Shown here in pieces: positions 21,352 to 31,185 of a DNA stretch of 64,000 nt. Position 1 is the first letter of the stretch; every line of letters begins with the position of its first letter. This stretch comes from Agrypnia vestita. Taxonomy: Eukaryota; Arthropoda; Insecta; Trichoptera; Phryganeidae. The position numbers and the translations under genes were made by a program. The DNA lies in NCBI GenBank assembly GCA_016648135.1, contig JADDOH010000474.1, forward strand, positions 62,001 to 126,000, written 5' to 3'. The notes beneath the pieces were generated by a model. That model made no database searches. It was not told the DNA's origin and saw only the letters and a program-made list of their open reading frames with translations.

Positions 21352-21562
21352 TTAACACTAGGTTTACTGGCATTTTTGATATACCTATCTCTACGGCACC
21401 TTTCAAATTGACGGATGCACATAATTACTTCGTTTTTTTTTGTATTAAATGTTTTTTTATTTATTTATGGTTTTTGTGTTTAATTTGTAGAACTCCATAT
21501 TTATTTTAAAATAAATTAAATTTTAATAAATATTATTATTAAGTTCTACGGGTTAAGTATTT

Positions 21563-21611
21563 TTATGTGTTACAGCTGTTTCGGCTTGTAAGGCCATTAT
21601 CAAACAGTGGA
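21563..21611 (-). ncRNA. Hammerhead-like motif, family H4 (degenerate)
   Basis: Minus strand: CUGU-UUGAUAA-(UGGC CUUACAA GCC)-GAAA-CAGCUGUA-ACAC. Stem II pairs GGC/GCC, GAAA is present and the palindromic ACAGCUGU would form a minimal stem III. UGU/ACA could form stem I. C3 and G8 of the core have become U and A, so catalysis is doubtful. It adjoins the 50-nt poly(A). Confidence 0.4.
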
Positions 21612-21629
21612 TATACCACGTACATTTCG

Positions 21630-21631
<2 letters not shown>

Positions 21632-21681
<50 letters not shown>
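21632..21681 (+). repeat. Uninterrupted 50-nt poly(A)
   Basis: Fifty consecutive adenines. This may be the tail of a plus-strand retroposed sequence ending at 21631, or a simple-repeat expansion. Such length suggests recent origin or slippage. Confidence 0.9.
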
Positions 21682-21683
<2 letters not shown>

Positions 21684-21689
21684 TTTTAT

Positions 21690-22530
21690 TAAAGAATTTA
21701 ATTAACTGAAGTCCTCAATTGTTCAATTGAAATGGTTAAATTATTTTTAGAACATGACGCGCTTCTATTTCTGTCCAGTCTTTGATACGTTCTAACATGC
21801 GCGTATCAATTATTAGTTCAAAGGTCATACGCACATGTAAACATTTCAAAAATATCAGTACCCTCAAGACATTTTATTTCTCATACGTTCGTAGTATTTT
21901 AGAATATGCATCTCAGGTGTGGAATCCAGGTTATGCAGTACACGAAAATAGAATTGAAAGCGTCCAAAACAGATTCCTAAGATACCTAGACCTCCGTTCA
22001 TTTAGATCTCATATAAGCAATGAAGACTCTGCGAAGTTTTTTAACATGCAGACCCTAACTCGTCGAAGAAACATAGCTGACGCGGTGATGCTATTCAAAA
22101 TAACACACAATCTAGTTGATAGTCCGGAACTTCTTCAACGAATATCTTACCACATCCCAACTCGCAATAACAGACATTCACCTACTTTTCATCTCCCCTT
22201 TTGTAAGACCAACTCAAAACAAAACTCCTTTATGTACAGATCCACAAATTCATTTAACACAAACTATCACCACATTGACATTTTCAACGCAACAATAAGA
22301 AACATAAAACAAACAATATCTACACTACCGCACCCAAACTAATTTGTACATTATATCTTCCCTTCTACTCCCGTCCCACATTCCCCTCCACCCTCTCCAC
22401 TCGCTATTAATGTATGTTAAAGTAAATTTTTAAATTCAGTGGAAAATTTTTAAGATTGTTTTGCTGTTAATTTTTCCCTAACAAAATAAATAAATAAACA
22501 CACAAATACACACACTCACACAAACTCATT
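21690..22530 (+). pseudogene. LINE (CR1/Jockey-type) reverse transcriptase C-terminus
   Basis: The 186-codon frame at 21782-22342 carries the post-palm region typical of these LINEs: T-L-K-T-F-Y-F-S-Y-V-R-S-I-L-E-Y-A-S-Q-V-W-N-P (about residues 27-49), R-I-E-S-V-Q-N-R-F-L-R-Y-L (about 57-69), then L-T-R-R-R-N-I-A-D (about 92-100). The YADD palm is absent, so the copy is 5'-truncated, and the start at 21782 is simply the first ATG. The 3' untranslated part ends in an aaataaataaataa then cacaca-type tail (22480-22525). It lies inside the piggyBac element in the opposite orientation to its transposase. The frame is open, so it is fairly young. Confidence 0.85.
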
Positions 22531-22623
22531 ATTGGACATGTTTTTTCTTATTTTTTTATCGATTGTATATATGTGTTTTCTTGTAATTGGCCCAAAACTC
22601 TGTACATCAATTATTGTTTTTTT

Positions 22624-23091
22624 TCAAGATTGATTAATTATATGGCTGTAAGAAAACCAATAAATGAAAATAAAATGAAAGGTAGTTCGCACATGACCCG
22701 ACATCACATTTCTTTTGGAATATCCAGTAGGTCCTGCGACACCTTTGAATATTAGGTGAATGGGCAGTCTACCGCTGGACCCACTTACTTCAAAGCCCAT
22801 CCATTGTGTTCCATCGACAGCAAGTAGTTCTGTTGTATTGCTTTTGGAGGTGGATGACTCTTTCTCGGAGTCAGTGCTTGAGGAAATGCGCATTCTTTTT
22901 CTACCATGACCTGAAATGTTTTCTTCTTCTGATGACTCTTCTGTCATTTCGCTGTCGACGGATTCGGAAGTCTCGGATTTATGTTCACTTTCACTTTCAA
23001 ATGCTTTTTCTTCAGAACTGGTACCGGAATTTTCTTCATTGATATTAGAAATTTCTTTCAATAATTCAAAATACTTTCTTGATTCACTCAT
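22624..23091 (-). pseudogene. piggyBac-like transposase, N-terminal fragment
   Basis: A 155-codon frame. Residues 1-80 are acidic and serine/glutamate-rich, as is usual for the N-terminus of piggyBac-like transposases. Residues about 93-140 contain D-G-T-Q-W, S-S-G-R-L-P-I-H-L-I-F, G-P-T-G-Y-S-K-R-N-V-M-S-G and a following R-T-T-F, the conserved block at the start of the DDE_Tnp_1_7 domain. The aspartates of the catalytic core and the C-terminal zinc-binding region are missing. It lies about 480 bp inside the right terminal repeat, in the orientation expected for a piggyBac gene. It cannot encode an active enzyme; a short truncated protein is conceivable but unsupported. Confidence 0.85.
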
Positions 23092-23574
23092 GAATGCTAA
23101 AAATGGGTGAAGATAAAATAAATATTATTGAAAAAGTAATTAGTAAATATTATAAAATAATATTATCGAAAAAAATTCTAACAATAAGTAGATTTTTTTT
23201 CCAAATATTTATACGTATTGCTAAAATTTTAAAACTTGACACGTCTTCACACACAGGCTACAATTCTAAAACTGAAGATTGTCATATGGTCAACATTGCC
23301 AGAAATCAATCCTCGAAGAGACCTTTTTTTATTGACCTATAAAAATCATAATGCTCCAAATGCTTTACGCAGCGCGTAGGTATTTGTAATTTATGTTTGA
23401 AACAAAATTTTCTAAACATCGATGTCATTCTTTCTTCATTGCTTCACACAAGTTGTAGAAATATGATTATGTTGTTTTAAAAGTAATAATTTCACAAATG
23501 GGACGAATTCAAAAGGGATATTCTTTAAACTACCAAATCCGTCAATTTGACGGGTGCCGTAAACCTAGTGTTAA

Positions 23575-23660
23575 ATTTCACAGAACTTTGTGCAGAAAAA
23601 AATGCAACTTCACAACAAGAATGTGTTCTTGAATATACTAAAGATATCAATAAAACCAAT
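23575..23660 (+). repeat. tRNA-headed repeat (family R), copy 2, continuation
   Basis: atttcacagaactttgtgca and atgtgttcttgaatatacta match the body at 52086-52155 (aaatttcacagaactttgtt, atgtgttcttgaatatatac). Joining 21351 to 23575 restores a continuous body, which proves the piggyBac insertion point. Confidence 0.8.
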
Positions 23661-26320
23661 CACTTGTATTGCGTGAACTTCTGCAATTATTACGTCAAGT
23701 TTAATATTTAGCTATTATACAATATTTACAATTTAGGTGAAAACCAGTTATTTACATTCAGTGTAATATTGTTATGAAAAAGAATTCTTTATAATTCTCT
23801 TATTTTTCTCATTTATCATGTTTTTTAAATTACAATTATTTTTAATTATGTTTATCTAAGTGTAATAACACAATTACGATTGCGCCGTACATTGTGCGTC
23901 AAAGGTTACTCGTGCTAGGTTTATTATAATTTTGTTATTTATTATGTCTCATTTTATATAAAAATAGAAAGGTAATTCCGGTACAGTTCCAATCAGCTAA
24001 ACATTCGCGATAAAGATGCAGTTGCCTCGGGCTCATGAGAATTTTTGCTATGAAGAAAGAAATACAATATTATTTGACTACAGTGATGTAATATTTTATA
24101 CATAAACTAAATATTATATACATTTTTATTTATGAAATCTGGTTTGTCTTGAGATGAGACTACATACATAGAGATGGCATACAAAAACGGTAATATAAGT
24201 ATACCAAAATAATAATTATAAGTAAATACTATATTTTAAGACCACAGCTGTAAATATTTTGTTTGCTGATCGTTAAATTGGGTTAAAAATTACTACTATT
24301 TTATTAACGTATCTCTTACCTTGAACCCGTGAAAAATAACGGGACATAATAATAATTAATAACGACCCTTGCATGCAACGTGAGCCGCGCCCCGATTAAC
24401 GTGTCATTCTCGGGCAACGGGCCTCATCAGCGGCTCGTTGTTTGCGATTTTATTGAAAAGTATTTAATTAGGCCCACACTCCTACACACTTCGGTTTACG
24501 CTCACTTGAAGAAGGAAATGGATGTTTCTGAAATATTTAATGATATATTAGTGTCAAATAAAATTAGTGGACAAAATCAGAATGTTTTGTGTTCACTTAT
24601 AATTATTGTGTCTCGAGAGGTTAACATAGAACACATTAAGTACACGCAAAATCATAATTGCATATTATTATATGAGCAAACAACAGAGGGGTCAATATTA
24701 TCAATACTACGACGTGAACTCATTGTAAAATTACCGGCTCATTCTATTTATATTTTTTCTGCTATTTCCATTTCTTAGCCGTCATCTCCTCCATCATCTT
24801 CCCCACAATACAATATGACTGGGCCCCTGCTCGATGATTGATTTCTTTACATATTGTCACGAGAAACTAAAACAATGGTAACTACAGATTAACGAAGTCT
24901 CTCGAACATTCTACGAATCTAGAAATAATTGAACTATTCTCGAAGTAACCAAAATTACTAGAAATATTGAGAAACCGGTCGAACATTCTTGACATATCAC
25001 AAAACCAACATTTTGTACATAAACGATGACAGCAGATGGGCAGAGTTCAAAGTTGCTTGACAAAGTGACATAGAAGCGACCATAGAAAGGCAAAAATTAT
25101 CAAAGACAAGACCTGAGTGGGTACTTACGTGCGAAACTGAGCAGAACCACCCGGCGATAGACTGAATTAGTGTAAATTAAAGAACGGTCCTCCGACTAAA
25201 TTCGTATTTAGTGAATTACTTTAATTAACACATTATTAATCAATTTTCCTTCCACGGTCACGATCCCGTTACAATATTTTATTTCATGGATTAGTTAGTG
25301 TGCGTCCACCCTGACCATGATACGATAGTTTCAAAGCCAGTCGATGTTGAAATAAGTCAAAGCGGTTTATATCAAGTAGATATGTTAGATTTTAAAATTA
25401 CGTATTTTTATTAGTGTATTTTTAATCTGAGCATCCTAGGTGCAATTCAGTCAACGATTCTTGGTTATGACATATAAATATTCCATATTGAAATCTTTGC
25501 CGATCGCACCTGAAGTGCATCTAGCTGAGGTCGGGCGAGGATTTATATTCCTGCACCCTTCAGCCCGGGATCGTGGAATGTGGATGCCCACTTTGCATTG
25601 AAAATACCAAATTCAGCGACCAGCAAAATGCTTCCATACCCCTCTAGGAAACTCCATAAATAATGTATTTGCTTACAGTGCACTTTTCAGTACTTACCTC
25701 CATCGAGTGTGCTTATACATATTTGAGTGGGATTTGTGTTGAATTTTCAACTTATAATAAAATGTTAAATCTAAATACTTTATTTTAATCCCAGTGAATT
25801 TCTACTTCATCGTGTGCTGAGGCTGTGCTGTCAAGGCTGAGTTTTGTAATCCACCGGTCTGGCTGAAAAATCGTGCATAATGCGCCTCCGTTCCTCCTGA
25901 AATGTTTAATGATTCACCTGTCGGTGAGAGGTTTTGTCACTCTCGAAACTCGAATGCATAAATATACAATATTTCATTAATCGCAAGTTATCATCATAAA
26001 TAATTAAAACGCAAATTCTATCATTGAAAAAAATTGTATAATCATAGTTTGATGAGAGAGAAAAAAAAAGTCATAAACGTAATTATTGACTGCTCTCTTA
26101 CTAATGATGTTGGTGAGATGAGAACCTTTAGTTCCCTAATTTCTCATATTTTCGACGAATTTTTTAGTCTTAAATATTTCAAGTTGTAATTCATCCATAA
26201 TCCGTCGCAAATTCCATCATTTTAAAAAATATGTATTCATAGTTTAATGAGAGAAAAAAAAAAACTGGTCTAAAAAGGAGTTGAAAAATTGAAATTATTT
26301 TCACGCATATTATGTAATGT
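23661..26320. other. Spacer with GC-richer islets
   Basis: No recognised gene. A 132-codon plus frame (24380-24778) begins in a GC-rich islet and continues into AT-rich DNA with no domain; it is not accepted as a gene. Islets at 25490-25640 and 25800-25940 have the look of constrained non-coding DNA but no identified motif. Confidence 0.35.
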
Positions 26321-26321
26321 T

Positions 26322-26352
26322 AACTAGCTTGGTGGCCCGGCTTCGCCCAGGA
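26322..26352 (-). mobile_element. Helitron-type 3' terminus
   Basis: The minus strand reads cctgggcgaagccgggccac then caagCTAG|T. The ccngggcgaagccgg hairpin followed about 10 nt later by CTAG and a T is the usual Helitron 3' end in insects. The rest of the element (to the right on the plus strand) is not recognisable, because family T copies follow. Confidence 0.55.
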
Positions 26353-26390
26353 CCATAATTCGGTGAGCATAGAATTGAGTTGACGTCTCT

Positions 26391-26665
26391 TTTTACTCCC
26401 TTTATATTAACTCGTGGCGTCTGCTTGTGTCTGCCCTTTCCCATGATCCAATCGAGCTGAAACTTTGCAAGCAAACTCGTAGCGACGATCAAGAAGATGT
26501 ATCAAATTTTCGTTAAAAAAAAAATTTTTTTTTGGATTTTTCATATTTTGAATGGTTTTTTCTTACAATTTATTAACTTGTATGAAAATATTTCAACGCG
26601 TCTGGTAGACGCGAAACCTGGTTATAGTTTAATTTTGGATTTTTGGAATTTTTTATAACTCCCTT
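26391..26665 (+). repeat. Dispersed repeat family T, copy E
   Basis: Starts tactccctttatattaactc and holds the gatccaatcgagctgaaact word. It lacks the aaaaaactttggatcg segment through a small deletion (near 26425) and ends indistinctly near ttttttataactccctttcg. Confidence 0.65.
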
Positions 26666-26688
26666 TCGTAGCGTCGCCTTACTTTTTT

Positions 26689-26987
26689 ACTCCCTTTATA
26701 TTCGTGGCGTCTGCTTGCTTGACGAAAAAACTTTGGATCGATTTTTAACCCTTTTTCTGTGATCCAATCGAGCTGAAACTTTGCAAGCAGACTCGTGGCG
26801 ACGATCAAGAACATCTATCAAATTTTCGTTAAAAAAGAAAATACTTATAGTATAATTTTGGATTTTTCAAATTTTTAATGTTTCTTTCATACAAGTTGTA
26901 TGGAGATTCCGACGCATATGGTAGACACGAAACCCAAAAATGAGAAAGGGAGTATTGTAAAAACTCGGTTTTTATGGGTTATTTAAT
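26689..26987 (+). repeat. Dispersed repeat family T, copy F
   Basis: Starts tactccctttatattcgtgg and ends gaaagggagtattgtaaaaa then ctcggtttttatgggttatt. Short form, closest to copy C (shared gagattccgacgcatatggt). It is arranged as a direct tandem with copy E, about 25 bp apart. Confidence 0.75.
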
Positions 26988-27175
26988 TTGTTGGTGTCGG
27001 AACCTGTGATTGAATTGCTTTGCTGGACCGTCTTCGCCTTGCCAAAATATCAATAGATATTTTAGCGCACCGTATCTGCGCTGTTTTTCAGCAATACCTC
27101 GGGGTGTATAGCTTCGGGGTTAAATGCTGATGTCTCGCTTGTGCATTCATTATCGACGACATTATAATGCTTTCT

Positions 27176-27385
27176 GGAACCTTCAGATTCACTCCGCCAC
27201 TCAGTTTGGAACCTTATAGATCTTTCTGAAAGCTTCTAGACATTTCTCCATCCAGAACATTCTAGAGCACTCTCGAACCTTCAGACTTTTTTCGGAACCT
27301 CCTAGACTCACTGACACATTCAATTGCTCAGTTTGGAACATTATAGAACTTTCTCTATCCAGAACTTTCTAGAGCATTCTGAAAA
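27176..27385. repeat. GAA/TTC-rich tandem repeat (HSE-like)
   Basis: Two units of roughly 118 bp: cactcagtttggaacctta ... atccagaacattctagagca, repeated as gctcagtttggaacattata ... tccagaactttctagagcat. Further units are at 30845-30985 and a looser one at 24900-24990. The words gaacattctagag and gaaagcttctaga are inverted nGAAn pentamers like heat-shock factor binding sites. The class is otherwise unknown. Confidence 0.55.
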
Positions 27386-28289
27386 TCTATGCTTTAAATG
27401 AACTTTTATTCTAATCTGATGTACTGATTGGTAAGTGGACATTGGTGTTGGCCTCCATCCCAGCCATCCTCTACCTCATGTCCACCAAATTCCTCACGTT
27501 CCCTTGCTTTTTCTAACAGAAGTTGTACACACATTATCTGATTTCTTGCACATCCAAACTCCGTTATAAAAAATAAAAATAATAATATAGGTATTATTTC
27601 TCCTGAATATTGTATACATTCTGTACTCCTCAATTCCCGTGTACAATCGTGAATAATGTTTGCGACAGGAGCACATACGTGCGTGGAGAACACGTGTTAT
27701 TTTGAAATTCATCATTTTTCCGCCTGTTTCAGTCTTTCCTGAGCCAATAAGTGTCGCCTCCCGGCTGCTGGGCTCCTGGCTGGCGTGCGAGCGGAGGACG
27801 TGATTTTCTACTTCGGGAGAAATTTCTCGCGGTATAAATAAGCTCCAGATGACAAACGTTTGACATATCATGAATACAGAATGATGAAAAATGGCAAGCG
27901 TTGAATTTTTCATTTCCGCACAAAGCGGAAACGGCTGAAAATCTGCTTCCCCTGTCTTAGGACTCCGTGATGACACTTTTATAGAACGAAATTTCGTTTG
28001 GAAAGCGCTTTCGATTTTAATAACGACTTTTTTTGATCGAGTTGAAAATGATAAATATTCGCGCTGCAGGATTCGGGTCTCATAAATATTAAATTATTAT
28101 GTAATCCTTTCAAATAAAATTAAAACATTAAAATATAATAATCATGAACATTTACATAAATTTTTCCATTCTTTATTACTTATAATCGAGAGTCTTCGCC
28201 CGTCATATTTTATTAAATTGTTTCAGATTAATTAGATTACTTATTCGGCTTAAACTTTATTATAATGTTAAACAAAATATTTTCTTACA
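27386..28289. other. Mixed spacer with a GC-richer block
   Basis: A partial Harbinger-MITE relative begins at 27385. The block 27700-28080 is GC-richer and carries overlapping minus frames (160 and 95 codons) with no recognisable domain; I do not call them genes. Confidence 0.35.
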
Positions 28290-28760
28290 AATTAAGGATC
28301 AATTATAAGAGTCTCATAGGGACCAAGCTAATTTATATATGAGAAAAGTGGATGGAAGTCTCTTATAATATGGCTCAGGGCTTACACCTGTACAAGCTGG
28401 CTTAAGTGATCACTCTACACAATACAACGTTCACCAATTCCATTATAAGAACATTCACACATTATAAAATTTTAAAAGTTCTATATATGTTCAAAACAAG
28501 AACCTTCCATATATAACTATGGTATCTGCTAGAAACAACTACTGTTGATTTTTTTCATACACGGCTTTCGTAACTAATATTTATTTTTTTAGTTGGAGTT
28601 TTTTTAACAATATTCCTTTACTATATATATTTTTTTAAATTCCTATAATTTTTATACTATTATTTTTTACTATAATTTATCCTTAATTAGTAAACCATCC
28701 CTCTGGGCACAAAATCCAGTAACTGTGTTCTAAGAACATACTTACATATAAAAATATTAT
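28290..28760. repeat. Dispersed repeat family S, copy 3
   Basis: gagaaaagtggatggaagtc and ggcttaagtgatcactctac match copy 1 (0.6 kb). The right end (28668-28755, containing gtaactgtgttctaagaaca) is the complement of the left end of copy 1. This copy therefore shows both ends of the family and gives an element length of about 470 bp. Confidence 0.7.
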
Positions 28761-29455
28761 TTTTTAATACTTCTATTTTTATAAAATTCTTCTTTATATT
28801 AAAAATTCACATTTTATGTTACAAAAAGAAGAAAATAATATTATTTTTAATAATGATTACTTATTTCAATAATTCATGTATAAATGTGTGAAGTGCCAAA
28901 TTTTTAAATGACACAAAGCTAAGAAAAATAAACAATATAAAATTATACTTTGTGGTTCAGATGGTTATAAATATTTGTTAAAAATTATTTAATGAAATCT
29001 CCAATTGTTGCTATTTAAGCGTGACATTTGTCTTATTTAGATGAAAAGCTTGTAAGTTCCGTGTTAGGTTGAAGTCTGGGCTAGTGCAATATTTTCAAGG
29101 TCTCCATTATACCTATATATAATATTTTATATACAATAATATTCATTATATGTATAATTTTTTTGTTTTCTGTAAAAAATAGACGAGAAAAGTTTCACGA
29201 AAACATATCAATCTTAATTTTTTACATTTTAATGAATAAGAATATACTTTGCTTTCACCATTAATAATAAATTGAATATCAGTTTCATTTTTTTAATATT
29301 AGTTAATTAAATGTTAATAGTGAATTGACTGTTATAAATAACCAGGTCTTTTTCAAAAATGGTTGTCTTTTAAATTTTTTCATATTAGTACTTAATTATT
29401 TATTCATCTCCCATATATATTTTTAAATTTTATTGTTGTCTATACCTCGATTTTT
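28761..29455. other. AT-rich sequence without features
   Basis: Nothing recognised; very AT-rich. Confidence 0.45.
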
Positions 29456-29459
29456 AAGT

Positions 29460-29590
29460 TTTTAGTATAGGTTGCATCCTGATGAAGGGATCATTGGACC
29501 CGAAATATGTTGATGTTTTACACAAATAAGTGGTGAAAACAAATTATATTCTTATTTATTATAATAATAATGTAAACATTAAATCATTGC
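29460..29590 (+). repeat. Penelope-type hammerhead repeat (family H1), best copy
   Basis: The family layout is gtatcctgatgaa, stem-loop, gaaacatgttgat, then ttaagtggtgaaaac-type sequence, then attaatt...aataatgtcaccacaaa. This copy keeps the full order up to ttataataataatgtaaaca. Other copies: 33.3, 34.3 (minus), 50.6 (minus), 51.0, 53.65 (minus) and 57.15 kb, with collapsed palindromic forms at 31.5 and 39.2 kb. No Penelope reverse transcriptase or GIY-YIG frame is present, so these are terminal fragments or non-autonomous units. Confidence 0.65.
29474..29516 (+). ncRNA. Hammerhead ribozyme motif, family H1
   Basis: GCAUC-CUGAUGA-(AGGG AUC AUU GGA CCC)-GAAA-UAUGU-U-GAUGU. The core boxes CUGAUGA (29479-29485) and GAAA (29502-29505) are intact. 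Stem II closes with GGG/CCC. Stem III is the minimal self-complementary A-UAUG-U type. Stem I pairs GCAUC with GAUGU (a G-U at one end). Compared with the family form GUAUC/GAUAC, a matched base change keeps stem I paired, which supports real structure. Predicted self-cleavage follows U29511. Minimal stem III hammerheads of this kind are known from Penelope-like elements and usually work as dimers. Confidence 0.7.
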
Positions 29591-29639
29591 GCTCTATTTG
29601 AAGAATCAATATAGTGTATATCAAACGAATATACAGGTA

Positions 29640-30300
29640 AACAATTATACGGTTCTTTTCTCGTATCGACGAGGTTGAGCGAGTCATAGTGTCGATCTAT
29701 AAATCTGTTAGCGACCACACGTATATGATGTTGTCTAAAAATCTTAACCTCTTACCCTCGAAGTCATGGGGGTGTGTTTACTTCAAAATAAGACCAGTTA
29801 GAGTGCAAGTTGACATAAAACCTATTCAGCATTATTTACGGCCAAATCGAACGCACTCCGCCCAACAATAGAAGAACCTATTCCATCACGGGCCGAAACG
29901 GAAATGGGACATTTTAACCCTTAAAATATTATTTCGCAGGGGTTAGAACGACCTCTTTTATGTCGTCTCAATGGGTATCACCTGCGCTGAATTTCACGGA
30001 AGGGGTTTGGGATTTTATTCCGAAAAAGGTTCCTGAAAAACATAAGCCCCCAGCGATAAGCCGACGAGACCGAGAGAGAACGTGCGCAGAAACGTGATTA
30101 CCAGGGTTCGGCTCCCCGCTAACCTCTACTCGCTACCCGCTCCTTCAGGCGACAATACCGAGCCTTTGATGGAATCATCAGAATTACAATCACATAATTC
30201 ATATAAAACAGTGCGACGCAGAAAAGCTCGCAGTCCCACTTCAATAATTCATACTCAAAGTATCTTTAATGTTTTATTATTAGGCTAGACGCCATGTCGG
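29640..30300. other. GC-richer unique block
   Basis: Markedly less AT-rich than its neighbours, with short frames (29689-29871, 30082-30288) that match no family. No repeat relation inside the window. Possible conserved non-coding element or unrecognised exon. Confidence 0.3.
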
Positions 30301-30427
30301 CAGATTTCGAGAGCTCGTTTTATTCATGCACAATTGATATTTTATTGAAAATCAGTTACCAACAGCAATGATAAATGCATTAAGTACATTACAATATAAA
30401 TCAATATATAAAGAAACCCGTTTTTCC

Positions 30428-31185
30428 ATACCCGCCAAGTTTTCTCCACAACCACCCACCGGTGGTTATGGTGGTGGATAGCCCATGGTCTCACATAGAA
30501 AATATGCGAGTTTGGTGGGGGTGGCTGTGCGTGGGTAGGAGTGGGTGACGAAAATGTACTTTCTAGGACATTGGAGAGGAGAAAATGTCACTTACGTTAC
30601 CCGCCGAGTTCTAAAGAATAAGTTTCCAAATTTTGAGTCCGATTGGTTGAACGGTACAGATTTTCGTCGAAAATATATTCGGAGAGGGGAAGGGGTAAAA
30701 TAATAGAGGGTAAATGTCGCCTATGTTATCCGCCGGGTCCTAAAGCATGAGTATGCAAAATTGAAAACGAATCGGACAAACAGTATTGATTCGTAGAGAG
30801 AACAGACAGACCGACAGACTTTGAGTTTTATAGGTGTAGATTTTGGAACCTTCAAGACTCACCGACACACTTCGCTACTCAGTTTGGATCCTTATAGAAC
30901 ACTCAGAAATCTTCGAGGACATTCTCCTTCCAGAACTTTCTAGAGTAGATTTTTCCGGAACCTTTTAGACTCACCGACATAGTCGGCGGGCCCATTCTGA
31001 AACAATCTGAAACATTTGCGGCCTTCCCATAACAACACAATGTGCTAGAAAGCACATTTTCGTCCCCCACTCCTACCCACACTTAGCCACCCCCACCAAA
31101 CTCGCATACTTTTGATATAACACCAAGGGCTATTTACCACCATAATCACAAGTGGGTGGTAGTGGCTGGTAGAGAAACATTCACA
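30428..31185. repeat. Fold-back element enclosing a Helitron-like 5' module
   Basis: Arms of about 130 bp are imperfect inverted copies: caaccacccaccggtggtta ... tgggtaggagtgggtgacga at the left, and cccccactcctacccacact ... acaagtgggtggtagtggct at the right. Inside, the minus strand carries the same start module as the unit at 9.1 kb (TCtacacctataaaactcaa, then tctgtcggtctgtctgtt, then the cccggcgg repeats, 30600-30840) and one HSE-like satellite unit (30845-30985). It is a nested, composite structure. Confidence 0.6.

Larger units (their letters stand above)
21356..23570 (-). mobile_element. piggyBac-type element with TTAA duplications
   Basis: The ends CACTAGGTTTAC (21356) and GTAAACCTAGTG (23559-23570) are perfect 12-bp inverted repeats flanked by TTAA on both sides (21352-21355, 23571-23574), diagnostic of piggyBac. 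A subterminal CGGCACC...TCAAATTGACGG block is also inverted at both ends. The minus strand encodes the N-terminal part of the transposase (22624-23091); the catalytic remainder is gone. Its place is taken by a LINE fragment (21690-22530), a 50-A tract and another repeat, so the element is dead but its ends are well preserved. The interrupted host repeat resumes right after the second TTAA with aatttcacagaactttgt. Confidence 0.9.

Noticed and set aside
22806..23110. Plus-strand frames of 78 and 64 codons
   Set aside because: Shadows of the piggyBac transposase frame on the minus strand.
24380..24778. 132-codon plus-strand frame starting in a GC-rich islet
   Set aside because: No domain or repeat homology recognised; composition changes along the frame from GC-rich to AT-rich, as for chance frames.
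27406..27976. Overlapping minus-strand frames of 95 and 160 codons
   Set aside because: Different frames of one GC-richer stretch, no recognisable motif, and the first crosses a MITE remnant.
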